Source of the DNA: JAIVJM01 sp963816985
GTDB lineage: Bacteria > Acidobacteriota > Blastocatellia > Pyrinomonadales > Pyrinomonadaceae
Assembly: GCA_963816985.1 (NCBI GenBank)
Contig: CAWFMF010000004.1
Coordinates: 2,418,001-2,482,000 of the forward strand
Direction: 5' to 3'
Length of the DNA stretch: 64,000 bases
Positions 9,249 to 17,792 of the stretch are shown here, piece by piece. How positions within the stretch are numbered: position 1 is the first letter of the stretch; the number at the start of each line of letters is the position of its first letter. The position numbers were made by a program, and so were the translations under genes. Under the pieces are notes generated by a model. That model did no database searches. It was not told the origin of the DNA and worked only from the letters and a program-made list of their open reading frames with translations.

Positions 9249-10202
9249 CTAAGCCGACGACGCTCCCGCCGCCTCTTCTTTCGTACCTTCCTCTTCTTCC
9301 GCGACTTCCTCTTCCTTCTTCTCTTCATCGCCCCGCAGCCTGCGCAGGACGACCACGCCGATGCCCGACATGATGAGCGCGCCGCCCGCGAGCGTCCGCC
9401 ACGTCAGGCGCTCGCCGAGCACGGCCATGCCGAGGAGCACCGCGAAGAGCGGCGTGACGAGCGCGATGAGCATCGTCTTCGTCACGTCCATGTTCCTGAC
9501 GAGCCAGTAGAAGAGCAGGAAGGCGACGACCGAGCCGACGACCGTCAGGTACAGCAGAGAGACGACGGCCCGCGCCGTCCAGCGAAACCCGAACGGGCTG
9601 CCCTCGGTCGCCCAACCAATTATCATGAGCGGCACGAGCCCGCACATCATCTGCCCCGCCGCCAACTGCGCCCGGTCGAGGTGCTCGCCCCGCGCCTTCA
9701 CAAGGACGTTCGCGTAAGCCACGAAGACCGCGCCCGCGACGATGGCCGCGCTTCCCCACAAAGCCTTCGGCCCCGCCACCTCCAACTGGTTCGAGAAGAC
9801 GACGCCGACCCCGGCGACGCCCAACAGCACGCCCGCCACCTTCGCCGCCGTCAAACGCTCGCCCGGCAGATAAAGGTGCGCGATGACGAGCCCGAACGCC
9901 GGTATCGTCGCCTGCAAGAGCGCCGCGAGCCCCGAAGAGATGTGCTGCTCGCCCCAGAAGAGGAGGCCGTAGTTGAGCGCGAAGGAGAGGACGCCGGTCG
10001 AGATGATGAGCAGCCAGTCGCTGCGGCGGCGCGGGAGCGGCGCGCGGCGCGCGGCCACGATGCTCAAGAGGATGAGCGACGCGAGGACGAACCTGATGCC
10101 CGCGAAGCTAATCGGCGGGAGGTCTTCGAGCCCGATCTTGATGAACATCCACGTCGAGCCCCAGATGAGCGCGAGCACAAGCCAGACGATGCGTGCCTTC
10201 AT
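9249..10202 (-). CDS. EamA/DMT-family drug/metabolite transporter
   Basis: A 317-residue inner-membrane protein with about ten hydrophobic helices arranged as two EamA repeats. The first is 'VLALIWGSTWMFIKIGLEDL' and the second lies around 'AIVAGAVFVAYANVLVKA'. The conserved 'LALIWGSTW' start and 'LGERLTWRTLAGGALIMSGI' ending are typical of the family. The C-terminus is an acidic Glu/Lys tail of about 25 residues. Family members export amino acids or small metabolites; the substrate cannot be told. The ATG at 10202 immediately precedes the conserved first helix. Confidence 0.92.
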   Translation of the reverse strand: MKARIVWLVLALIWGSTWMFIKIGLEDLPPISFAGIRFVLASLILLSIVAARRAPLPRRRSDWLLIISTGVLSFALNYGLLFWGEQHISSGLAALLQATIPAFGLVIAHLYLPGERLTAAKVAGVLLGVAGVGVVFSNQLEVAGPKALWGSAAIVAGAVFVAYANVLVKARGEHLDRAQLAAGQMMCGLVPLMIIGWATEGSPFGFRWTARAVVSLLYLTVVGSVVAFLLFYWLVRNMDVTKTMLIALVTPLFAVLLGMAVLGERLTWRTLAGGALIMSGIGVVVLRRLRGDEEKKEEEVAEEEEGTKEEAAGASSA

Positions 10203-10328
10203 TAAATCTTCTATACGCTAGACGGGGAGGAAAGGCAAAAGGCGAGGCCGGAGACTTGAGGCCGGAGGAGAGGGACTCGAAGCGAGAGGCTTGAGGGACG
10301 AACGGGGTTCACTCGCGGCGATAAAAGA

Positions 10329-10387
10329 TGAGCCCCGGAGGGGCGGCACACAACGACGCGGAAACGTGCCGCCCCTCCGGGGCTCAT
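10329..10387. repeat. Single palindromic repeat (GCCCCGGAGGGGC arms)
   Basis: The arms ATGAGCCCCGGAGGGGCGGC and GCCGCCCCTCCGGGGCTCAT form an exact 20-bp inverted repeat around a short loop. The core matches the inner layer of the nested element at 24768-24964. It lies in the gap between the divergently regulated EamA gene and the small HTH gene. Confidence 0.85.
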
Positions 10388-10461
10388 TCATCTTCTTTAG
10401 GCGCAAACCCCGCCCTCACGGGTGGGGCTCCTGCCTGCCGGCGCTTCGCGCCTTCGCGCTT

Positions 10462-10839
10462 CTATTCTTTACCGCGAGAGTCCGGGTAGAGGTCAACGAC
10501 GTTGCTGACGGAGATGGCGTTGGGGCGGATGCCGTAACGCTTAATCTTGGCGTTGAGCGTCGTGACCTTGATGTTGAGCATGCGCGCCGCGCGCCGCTGG
10601 TGGCCGCCCGTGTGCATCAGCGCCCAACGGATGAGGTCGGTCTCGAAGCGGCGCACCTCTTCGGCGAAGTGGACGCTCAGCCTGCCGTCCGGCGACTCGT
10701 TACCTTTGAGCGACTCGACCTCTTTGAGGAGCGCGAGCGTCAGCTCCTTGAGCGTCTTGTGCTTGACCGAGGACGTGGCCTGCTCCGGCGCGGCCTCCGC
10801 CTCGACGACTTCCGGCGCATATTTTCTGCTCTCCAGCAT
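10462..10839 (-). CDS. Small Fis-type helix-turn-helix protein
   Basis: A 125-residue protein whose C-terminal half is a Fis/NtrC-type HTH: 'LIRWALMHTGGHQRRAARML' followed by 'NIKVTTLNAKIKRYGI'. The N-terminal half is charged and has no receiver or AAA+ domain, so this is a stand-alone DNA-binding protein. The ATG at 10839 has a strong Shine-Dalgarno (AAAGGAG, 9-nt spacing), which excludes the much longer upstream reading. It lies 90 bp downstream of the HELGH gene on the same strand. It may be a nucleoid-type or local regulator; the target is unknown. Confidence 0.85.
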   Translation of the reverse strand: MLESRKYAPEVVEAEAAPEQATSSVKHKTLKELTLALLKEVESLKGNESPDGRLSVHFAEEVRRFETDLIRWALMHTGGHQRRAARMLNIKVTTLNAKIKRYGIRPNAISVSNVVDLYPDSRGKE

Positions 10840-10928
10840 GATAGAAGACTCCTTTCGTGTTTCCCCTTGATGAAAACTCCGAATCTCTTTTTCGAAGGGG
10901 CTTGCGGGGGCCGCACGGCCCGACCGTT

Positions 10929-11639
10929 TTAGTCCCTGAGGGCCAAAAGTTGTTCGAGGCAGCGACCCTCGACCTCTCTCGTGTTGCGTTCGCTGAGGGC
11001 CTTGTCGTTGCCGTCGTTCGGCAGAAGCCAAGCCCCTCCCTCGCCGCTCACGAGGTGACCGAGTTCGTGCAGGAGCGTGAGCGCGCGCGCGCCCTTGCTG
11101 GGGGTGATGAACCTGCCGACCTGCATCCGCGACTGCTGCCACATCTGCGAGGTGTTGACGAAGAACGGCCCCCGCGTGTTGATGAACGATTCCTGAAAGA
11201 TGCGGAACGACGCCCCCGTCCGGTGGTCGTGGTAGACGACGAAGCCGCCCGTCATGCGAATCGCGACGCCGCCCTGCCCCAGAGACTTCTTGCGCAACTG
11301 CCGCGCGAAGTTGTTGAAGGCTTGCACGGAGCGGACGGGGCCGCCGAAGAAACGGCTGCAAGAATTCTCTTCCTTCAGAATGTGGTACACGTCCATGTAA
11401 GAATCTTCGTCGGCCAACTCCAAAGAGTCCGTGTCGAGCGGGGCGGCTGGCGCGAGCGGCGCGACCGGCGGCGGCGCTGCCCACGTCACGTTGTCCACGG
11501 TCGCCACGAGGTCTAAGCCCCACACGACATCCCCGTTTTCGCTCACCCTCCCGGACCCGCTCGCGAGTGGATGGGCCATCACCGCGCTCTGCACCAACGC
11601 CCACAGGGCGAAAGCGTGGAAAACATTTCGCAGACGCAT
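10929..11639 (-). CDS. Exported protein with HExxH metallopeptidase-like motif
   Basis: A 236-residue protein with a signal peptide ('FALWALVQSAVMAHPLA'), a Pro/Ala-rich segment and a C-terminal 'ALTLLHELGHLVSGEGG' matching the HExxH zinc-binding motif. The third ligand is not obvious, so activity is uncertain. The start at 11639 is supported by AGGAGG at 8-nt spacing. It is probably periplasmic. I do not recognise the family; a small secreted zinc peptidase or a degenerate relative is the best guess. Confidence 0.75.
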   Translation of the reverse strand: MRLRNVFHAFALWALVQSAVMAHPLASGSGRVSENGDVVWGLDLVATVDNVTWAAPPPVAPLAPAAPLDTDSLELADEDSYMDVYHILKEENSCSRFFGGPVRSVQAFNNFARQLRKKSLGQGGVAIRMTGGFVVYHDHRTGASFRIFQESFINTRGPFFVNTSQMWQQSRMQVGRFITPSKGARALTLLHELGHLVSGEGGAWLLPNDGNDKALSERNTREVEGRCLEQLLALRD

Positions 11640-11903
11640 CTCGGCAACCTCCTGAGTTCGCGCATCACGACTGGTTTCCCTCCACTCTCGTTTGCTGCTC
11701 TGGTAGTTCGGATCGGGGCCGCGCCTTTCATGCCCCTGGGGAGTGGGCGACGGCGCGCGGCTAACGATGTGCGGATTTTAAGGAGTGACTGCGGGGGGCC
11801 GAAGCGTTTTGTGATGAGACGGACGCGTTTTGTGACGAGCCGACGTATACAGACCGCGAGGCGCGTCCACCTTTACAGTTTGTTTACAGATTGTCGGAGA
11901 ATT

Positions 11904-12704
11904 TTAGAGGCTGTTGCCGAGCGCGGATTGCAGCTTGTCGCGGTAGGAGCGCGAGAGCGTGAGCTGCGTGCCGTCGTGGAGGATGACGTGATACTCGCCG
12001 TGCGACCACGGCTGGAGTTCCTTGATGCGGTCGAGGCGGACGATGGCCGAGCGGTGAATGCGGACGAATTCGCGCGGGTCTAGTTGGGTTTCGAGGCTGC
12101 TGATGGTCTCGCGCAGCAGGTAAGCCTTCGCGCCCGTGTGGATCGAGACGTAGTTGCCCTCGGCCTCGATCCAGTCAATCTCGTCGGTGTTGAGGAAGAA
12201 GACGCGGCCCCCCGTCTTGACGACGAGGCGCTCGCTGTAACGCTGCGGCTCCTTGATTTGTTCGAGGAGGGCGAGGATGCGCGCGTCAATCCCATTATCG
12301 GGATCGCGTCGAATCTGTTTTTTGGCGCGCTCCATCGCGGCCCTGAAACGCTCGCGGTCGAAGGGCTTCAAAAGGTAGTCGAGCGCATGCACCTCGAAGG
12401 CGCGCACGGCGTAGTGGTCGTAGGCGGTGATGAAGATGACGGGCGGGAGCGACTCGTCCTTTAAGGCTTCGAGGACGGCGAAGCCGCCGACCTCCGGCAT
12501 CTGCACGTCGAGGAGGAGGAGGTCGGGCTGCATGGCCTGAATCGCTTCGATGGCCTCGGCGCCGTTCGAGCACTCGCCGACGATGCGGATGTCGGGGTCG
12601 TCGGCGGCCATTCCGCGAATCTTCTCGCGCGCGAGCGGCTCGTCGTCCACGACGAGCACGCGGATCGGCGCGGCCCCAGCGGCGGCGGCGTCACGTTTCT
12701 CCAT
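11904..12704 (-). CDS. LytTR-family response regulator
   Basis: A 266-residue protein. Residues about 15-130 form a CheY-like receiver with the acidic pair 'VVDDEP', the phospho-acceptor Asp in 'LLLDVQMP' and Lys in 'YLLKPFD'. Residues about 165-260 form a LytTR DNA-binding domain ('DWIEAEGNYVSIHT', 'FVRIHRSAIVRLDRIKEL'). It lies directly downstream of, and on the same strand as, a LytS-type histidine kinase, so the two form a two-component system. No target promoter can be deduced. Confidence 0.95.
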   Translation of the reverse strand: MEKRDAAAAGAAPIRVLVVDDEPLAREKIRGMAADDPDIRIVGECSNGAEAIEAIQAMQPDLLLLDVQMPEVGGFAVLEALKDESLPPVIFITAYDHYAVRAFEVHALDYLLKPFDRERFRAAMERAKKQIRRDPDNGIDARILALLEQIKEPQRYSERLVVKTGGRVFFLNTDEIDWIEAEGNYVSIHTGAKAYLLRETISSLETQLDPREFVRIHRSAIVRLDRIKELQPWSHGEYHVILHDGTQLTLSRSYRDKLQSALGNSL

Positions 12705-12869
12705 CCGTCTCCCTTATTCGGTCTCGGCGAGGCGCGGGACAGAGTTCTCCCTCGAAAGGCGTCCTCACAAAATAAAACACCGCGCCGGGAGATTTCGTGG
12801 CGAAAATCTCCGCGACGTGTCAGGCGTTTGTTAGTGCGTTTAGGACAGCAGACGGCGGCGAGCTTTCGT

Positions 12870-14030
12870 TCAGGAGGTCGAGGCTCGTGTGGCCGGGATT
12901 ACCAACGTTACAAGGAGGCCACCACCGGGCGCGTCCTTCAGCTCGAAGCTGTGATCCGCGCCGTAAAGCTGACGGAGGCGGGCTCGCGTGTTCGCGAGTC
13001 CCAGTCCCTCTCTGAACCTGCCGTTCGGCTTTGAGATGGCAGAAATGCCGGGGCCGTTGTCCTGCACCTCTATACGGAGCGATCCGTTTTTTCGTTTCGC
13101 CGAAATTTCGATGCGGCCCGGTGTGGAGCGCGGGGCGATGCCGTGGCGGAGAGCGTTCTCGACGATGGGCTGGAGGATGAGGTTGGGGACGGGCGTGTCG
13201 AGCGCCTGCGAGTCAATCTCCATGTGCGTCGTGAGGCGATCCTGAAAACGCACGCGCTCGATTTCGAGATAGCAGCGGAGGAATTCCAGCTCCTTCTGCA
13301 ACGAGACCTCCTGCGCGCCGGAGTTCTCAAGGGTGAGGCGGAGGAAGTCTCCGAGCCGCGCGATCATCCGGTCGGCGCACTCCGGGTCTTTGTGGACGAG
13401 CGCCGAGATGGAGTGGAGCGTGTTGAAAAGAAAGTGCGGGTGCAGTTGCATCTTCAACGCCTGCAACTGCGCCTGCGAGAGCTGCGTTTCGAGTTGCGCG
13501 GCGCGCAGCTCGCCCTCGCGGAAGCGCCGGTAGTAGCGGAACGCCTGATGGAGCAGCAGCAGGAGGGCGTAAATGCCGTAGGCTTCCGTCAGGTTATAGA
13601 TGATCGTCTGCACCGTGTCGCGCACCATGTAGGGACGCTTCGGGCCGGCGAGGAAGAGGAAGTGGAGGATGATGTGGAAGAGGCCGTTTAAGGCGATGAC
13701 GAAGAGCGTCGCCCACAAAAGGTGCAGGAGGAGGTTGCGCGGCATCTTCTGCCGGTCGAGCGGGAAACGCTCGGCGAGCCAGAAGATGAGCACCGTGCCG
13801 AAGGCCCAGAGGTACGGGTAGATGAACTGCGACGAGGCGGCGTCGCGCCACGCGATGGGCCTTTCGCTCAAAAGGCGCGTGTAGTACAACTGGTTGGTGA
13901 AGAGAAAGGCCAGTCCCGTCCACACGCCGAAGATGATGAGCCACTGCACCCAGCGGCGCTGCCACGGTCGCTTGCCTCCGGGCTCCGGGGCCGGGGGAAA
14001 CATCGGTTCCTCTGTCGTCGTTAAGTTCAT
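12870..14030 (-). CDS. LytS/YehU-type sensor histidine kinase
   Basis: About 386 residues. The N-terminal half has four to five membrane helices. The His_kinase domain carries 'LHPHFLFNTLHSISAL' with the phospho-accepting His, followed by an HATPase_c domain ('ILQPIVENALRHGI', 'DNGPGIS', 'GLGLANTRARL'). The start at 14030 is chosen because of 'AGAAGG' 7 nt upstream; the longer reading adds 53 non-conserved residues. No ligand-binding domain is seen outside the membrane part. It pairs with the LytTR regulator 165 bp downstream and is divergent from the dehydrogenase gene at 14253. Confidence 0.93.
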   Translation of the reverse strand: MNLTTTEEPMFPPAPEPGGKRPWQRRWVQWLIIFGVWTGLAFLFTNQLYYTRLLSERPIAWRDAASSQFIYPYLWAFGTVLIFWLAERFPLDRQKMPRNLLLHLLWATLFVIALNGLFHIILHFLFLAGPKRPYMVRDTVQTIIYNLTEAYGIYALLLLLHQAFRYYRRFREGELRAAQLETQLSQAQLQALKMQLHPHFLFNTLHSISALVHKDPECADRMIARLGDFLRLTLENSGAQEVSLQKELEFLRCYLEIERVRFQDRLTTHMEIDSQALDTPVPNLILQPIVENALRHGIAPRSTPGRIEISAKRKNGSLRIEVQDNGPGISAISKPNGRFREGLGLANTRARLRQLYGADHSFELKDAPGGGLLVTLVIPATRASTS

Positions 14031-14252
14031 GGCATTGCCTTCTAAAAGTTTTCCTGTCCGGCGGGCGTACCCGAAAACGCCCGGCTGCGGAGTCGGAGGG
14101 AGGGAGTGTCGGATGTCCGCGCCGCCGCGCACAGTCCGCCACGCAGGGGCCGGGCGAAACACGCTAATATAATCCCGCCGCGCGGGCAAGCAAAGCGGGG
14201 TGTGACGAACGGGACTTTCGGAGTGACGAAGCGGGAACGCGGGCGGGAACCA

Positions 14253-15341
14253 ATGCCCGAACGGTCGGGCGGAATTTTAAGCGAGGAGACTGAAAGGAAA
14301 GTGCAAATCGTCGAGAGAGAGACGGGCGGCGAGCACGAGCGAGTGCTTTTAGCTTACGAGCCGGAGGCCGGGTACAGGGGCGTCATCGCCGTCCACAGCA
14401 CGGCGCTCGGCCCGGCGGTCGGGGGCACGCGCTTCTGGAATTACGCGACCGAAGGTGAGGCCGTCACCGACGCGCTCCGCCTCTCGCGCGGGATGACTTA
14501 TAAGAACGCGCTCGCCGGAATCCCCTTCGGCGGCGGCAAATCGGTCATCATCGGCGACAACCGGACGCGGGAGCGCGAGCCGCTCTTCCGCGCGCATGGG
14601 CGCTTCGTCGAGACGCTCGGCGGCGCTTACGTCACCGCCGAGGACGTGGGCACGAACCCTTCGGATGTCGCCTTCATGAATCTTGAGACGCGCCACGTCG
14701 CCGGTCTTTTGGGACGCTCCGGCGACCCCTCGCCCGTCACCGCGCGCGGCGTCTTCCGCGCGCTACAAGCATCCGCGAAGTGGCGTTGGGGCTCGGACGA
14801 ACTGGCGGGGCGGCGCGTCGCCTTGCAAGGGTGCGGGAGCGTCGGTCGTCACCTCGCGCGCGAGCTGAGCGAGGCGGGCGCGTCCGTGCTCGTCTCAGAC
14901 ACGGACGAGGAGAAAGTCAGCCGCGTCGTCTCGGAGTGCGGGGCGGAACGAGTCGCGCCCGAAGAAATCTTCGACGCCGACGCCGACATCTTCGCGCCGT
15001 GCGCGCTCGGCGGGATACTGAACGACGAGACCATCCCGCGCCTCAAGGTCGAGGTCGTCGCCGGGGCCGCCAACAACCAACTGCTCGAACCGCGTCACGG
15101 CGACGCGCTCGCCGCACGCGGCGTCCTCTACGCGCCCGACTACGCCGCCAACGCCGGGGGCATCATCAACGGCTGCCGCGAGCTGCTCGGCTGGGATACG
15201 GCGCACGCGCACGCCAAAGTCGAAGAGCTTTACGACACGCTGTTGCGAATCTTCTCTCTCGCCGAATCTGAAGGCGTCGCCCCGCACGTCGCTGCCGACC
15301 GCCTCGCCGAGCAACGCCTCCGCGAAGCCGTAAGCACATGA
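14253..15341 (+). CDS. Leu/Val/Phe/Glu-type amino acid dehydrogenase
   Basis: About 362 residues, the length of leucine dehydrogenases. It shows the catalytic region 'ALGPAVGGTRFW', the glycine-rich 'IPFGGGKSVI' with the catalytic Lys, the second catalytic segment 'ITAEDVGT'-like 'VTAEDVGTNPSD', and the NAD-binding 'VALQGCGSVGRHLARELSEA'. It should catalyse reversible NAD-dependent oxidative deamination of a branched-chain amino acid. The start could instead be the GTG at 14301, which better matches family length at the N-terminus. Its stop overlaps the start of the next gene (ATGA), so the two are translationally coupled. Confidence 0.88.
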   Translation: MPERSGGILSEETERKVQIVERETGGEHERVLLAYEPEAGYRGVIAVHSTALGPAVGGTRFWNYATEGEAVTDALRLSRGMTYKNALAGIPFGGGKSVIIGDNRTREREPLFRAHGRFVETLGGAYVTAEDVGTNPSDVAFMNLETRHVAGLLGRSGDPSPVTARGVFRALQASAKWRWGSDELAGRRVALQGCGSVGRHLARELSEAGASVLVSDTDEEKVSRVVSECGAERVAPEEIFDADADIFAPCALGGILNDETIPRLKVEVVAGAANNQLLEPRHGDALAARGVLYAPDYAANAGGIINGCRELLGWDTAHAHAKVEELYDTLLRIFSLAESEGVAPHVAADRLAEQRLREAVST

Positions 15342-15823
15342 CGCGCAAGTTGAAGTTTGTCGTGCAGGAGCATCACGCGAGCCACCTGCACTGGGACTTC
15401 CGCTTGGAGATGGGCGGCGTGCTGAAGAGCTGGGCGGTGCCGAAGGGGCCTTCGCTCGACGCGTCGGCAAAGCGGCTCGCCGTTCAAGTTCCCGATCACG
15501 CGCTTTCGTACCTGACCTTCACGGGCGAGCTGGCCGAGGGGACATACGGCGCGGGGCAGGTCTATCGCTGGGACATCGGGACGTATGAGGCGACGTCGGG
15601 CGAAGACCCCTTGGACGGTTGGCGCAAGGGCTCGCTCCGCTTCACGCTTCACGGCGAGCGACTCGGCGGCGCGTGGCGTCTCTTCAAGATGAAGGGGCGC
15701 GAGCAGGGAGGCAAGCCGCTCTGGCTCCTCCAAAAACTCGACGACGAGTTCGCCGTCGCCGGTCACGAAGCAGAGGCGATAGGGGAGAAGAAGAAAGTCA
15801 GAAGTCAGAACGCTGAACGCTGA
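15338..15823 (+). CDS. Stand-alone LigD 3'-phosphoesterase domain
   Basis: A 161-residue protein matching the 3'-phosphoesterase module of DNA ligase D. It has the signature 'HHASHLHWDFRLEMGGVLKS', then 'WAVPKGPSL', 'PDHALSYLTFTG' and 'GTYGAGQVYRWDIG'. The module trims 3'-phosphates or ribonucleotides at breaks in NHEJ-type repair. There is no ligase or polymerase domain in the same chain; the polymerase domain is encoded separately at 16578. It overlaps the dehydrogenase stop by 4 nt. The last residues ('VRSQNAER') are encoded by the inverted repeat that starts here. Confidence 0.9.
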   Translation: MTRKLKFVVQEHHASHLHWDFRLEMGGVLKSWAVPKGPSLDASAKRLAVQVPDHALSYLTFTGELAEGTYGAGQVYRWDIGTYEATSGEDPLDGWRKGSLRFTLHGERLGGAWRLFKMKGREQGGKPLWLLQKLDDEFAVAGHEAEAIGEKKKVRSQNAER

Positions 15824-15945
15824 ACTGTCGGAAGTTTTCAGTAGACAGTTTTCAGTTTTCAGTTAAGACCAGAACTGAAAACTCAAAACTCAAAACTGAT
15901 AACTGTCTTTCAGTTCATCGTTCAGCGTTCTGACTTCTGACTTTC
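15793..15945. repeat. Heptamer-type inverted repeat (AGTCAGA/ACGCTGA units)
   Basis: Tandem 7-nt units (AGTCAGA twice, ACGCTGA twice, TTTTCAG twice) are mirrored in the right half (AACTCAA twice, TTCAGCGTTCTGACTTCTGA). It separates convergent genes and encodes the C-terminal tails of both. The same unit sequence recurs at 23558-23650. Confidence 0.9.
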
Positions 15946-16398
15946 CTTGAGTCGTTTGGCGAGTCCTTCCTCGCCCCAGCCCATGACTACGTTGTGGTTC
16001 CATTTGAAGATGGGCTTGGCGAGCGGGGCCAGCAGGTTCATCCACGGCTTGGTGGTCTCGACGTGCCAGTCGTAGCGCACGTCGGTCGTCTCGCCCGCGC
16101 CGCTTGAAAACGTCCAGAGGCCGCGGCCCGTCAGCTCGCCGAAGGCCACGCCCTCGATGACCGCGTGCGGCTCGACGCGCACGAGCCGCATGTCGAACGA
16201 GAGGCGGTAGGGCAGCTTACTCTTCCAGGTGTAGCGGCGGACGCCGCCGACGTGATTCGCGTCGCCCTCCTCAAGCACCTCGACGCGCTCGACGCCGCGC
16301 CACCACGCGGGCCACTCCTCGGAGCGGAAGACCAAATCCCAGACGGCTTCGAGCGGCGCTCCGAACCGCCAGCGGGTCACGAAATTATAATCTGCCAT
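15922..16398 (-). CDS. SRPBCC (polyketide cyclase/START-like) protein
   Basis: About 158 residues with the SRPBCC pattern: 'VWDLVFRSEEWPAWWRGVE' near the N-terminus, then a beta-rich middle and a long C-terminal helix ('PIFKWNHNVVMGWGEEGLAKRL'). Such proteins bind hydrophobic ligands; many are uncharacterised. The ATG at 16398 ('MADYNFVTRW') is preferred over one four codons upstream. Its last residues ('ESQKSER') are encoded by the inverted repeat shared with the convergent LigD-phosphoesterase gene. Confidence 0.85.
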   Translation of the reverse strand: MADYNFVTRWRFGAPLEAVWDLVFRSEEWPAWWRGVERVEVLEEGDANHVGGVRRYTWKSKLPYRLSFDMRLVRVEPHAVIEGVAFGELTGRGLWTFSSGAGETTDVRYDWHVETTKPWMNLLAPLAKPIFKWNHNVVMGWGEEGLAKRLKESQKSER

Positions 16399-16533
16399 GA
16401 CGTGCCTCAAACGTTCGGGGCGGGGAAGTCTCCAGCCGTTGCGAGGGAGGCTGAAGCGCAGCGGGCTTGGCCGAGACGACCGCCAGCCGTGCGTCGCATT
16501 CTATCCTTACATTTCTTACGTGCGCGCGGATTG

Positions 16534-16563
16534 GTTCAGATTCAAGCCGACTTGAATCTGAAC
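16534..16563. repeat. 13-bp perfect hairpin upstream of LigD-Pol gene
   Basis: GTTCAGATTCAAG, a 4-nt CCGA loop and CTTGAATCTGAAC form a perfect stem ending 15 nt before the ATG at 16578. It lacks a T-run. Similar GATTCAAG words occur in the repeats at 35491 and 51011. Confidence 0.75.
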
Positions 16564-16577
16564 GCGTCGTCTTGAGC

Positions 16578-17792
16578 ATGAGAGTTGCAAGTCTCTTGCT
16601 TCCGGCGCGCGGGCCGTCGGGGCTGCGGCTGGCGAAATCAAAGAAAGCGGAGCGTTTGGACGGGCTGGCCGCGCAGACACGCGTCTGCACGCGCTGCACG
16701 CTGCACGAGTCGCGTACATTGGCTGTACCGGGAGGCGGCAAGTACATGGCGAAGGTGATGATTATCGGCGAGGCTCCGGGCAAGGAGAAGGACGCGGGCA
16801 GCCAAGTTGTCTCGGCGGAGAGCGCGTTCAAGTCGAAGAAGTTGAGCGGAGACATGAACGTCCGCGTCGGCAAGGATGTCGTGCACCTCACGCACCTCGA
16901 CCGCGTGTACTGGCCCGAAGAGGGCTACACGAAGGGCGACCTCGTCAATTATTACTACGAAGCCTCGAAGCTCATCCTGCCTTACCTCAAAGACCGCCCG
17001 CTGATTATGAAGCGATACCCGGCGGGCGTCCGTGGGCAATCCTTTCATCAACACGACGTGAACGACGCGCCGGAGTTTGTCCGCACCGAGACGCTCGCGG
17101 TCGAAGAGGGCGGGCACACGGTTGACTACATCGTGGGCGACAACGCCGCGACGCAAGTTTACATGGCGAACCTCGGCGCGATTGAAAGACACCCGTGGCA
17201 CTCGCGCGTCCAGAACCTCGAACGGCCCGACTGGTTCGTCTTCGACCTCGACCCCGGCGAGGGCGTCACGTTCGAGACCATCTGCGAGGTCGCGGTTGTG
17301 TTTCGCGACGCGCTCGCGCGCCTCGGCCTCGACTGTTATCCGAAGACTTCGGGCTCGCGCGGGATTCACGTCTACGTGCCGGTCAAGCCCGTGTACGAGT
17401 ACGAACGGATTGCGAAGTTCGCCGAGGGGCTGGCGACGCTCGTCGCGCTCGCGCGCCCCGAAGACGCGACCGTGGAGCGCGCTCTGAAGAAACGCAAGCG
17501 CGGGCAAATCTATCTCGACCACATGCAGAACGCGCGCGGCAAGTCGGTGGCCGCGCCCTACTCGGTGAGGCCGAAGCCGGGCGCGAGCGTCTCCGCGCCG
17601 CTCGAATGGCGAGAGGTCGAGCGCAAAAAAATCACGCCGCGCGACTTCACCATCAAGAACATCCTGCGCCGCGTCGAGCGCAAGGGCGACTTCTTCCGGC
17701 CCGTGCTCAAGGGCAAGCAGCAACTCGAAAAAGCGACGGAGGCTTTGGAAGAATTACTCGCGTCAGAACCGCCTGCGGTAGCGGGCGGGTGA
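16578..17792 (+). CDS. LigD polymerase/primase domain with N-terminal UDG-4 fragment
   Basis: About 404 residues. Residues 92-395 are a LigD-type archaeo-eukaryotic primase/polymerase domain ('VVHLTHLDRVYWPEEGYTKG', 'MKRYP', 'WFVFDLDPGEG' with metal-binding Asp pair near 222, 'SGSRGIHVYVPV' near 258, 'YLDHMQ'). Residues 28-72 are unlike LigD. They read as the start of a family-4 (4Fe-4S) uracil-DNA glycosylase: 'CTRCTLHESRT' (Cys37, Cys40), 'VPGGG', 'AKVMIIGEAPGKEKD'. The rest of the glycosylase, including the other two cluster cysteines, is missing. The C-terminal 'SEPPAVAGG' comes from the adjacent repeat. Either a real fusion or a deletion joined the two. The polymerase assignment is secure. 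Confidence 0.88.
   Translation: MRVASLLLPARGPSGLRLAKSKKAERLDGLAAQTRVCTRCTLHESRTLAVPGGGKYMAKVMIIGEAPGKEKDAGSQVVSAESAFKSKKLSGDMNVRVGKDVVHLTHLDRVYWPEEGYTKGDLVNYYYEASKLILPYLKDRPLIMKRYPAGVRGQSFHQHDVNDAPEFVRTETLAVEEGGHTVDYIVGDNAATQVYMANLGAIERHPWHSRVQNLERPDWFVFDLDPGEGVTFETICEVAVVFRDALARLGLDCYPKTSGSRGIHVYVPVKPVYEYERIAKFAEGLATLVALARPEDATVERALKKRKRGQIYLDHMQNARGKSVAAPYSVRPKPGASVSAPLEWREVERKKITPRDFTIKNILRRVERKGDFFRPVLKGKQQLEKATEALEELLASEPPAVAGG

Noticed and set aside
10462..11604. 380-residue reading joining the HELGH region and the HTH protein
   Set aside because: The first 255 residues are out of frame with the HELGH protein and compositionally odd; the ATG at 10839 has a strong SD.
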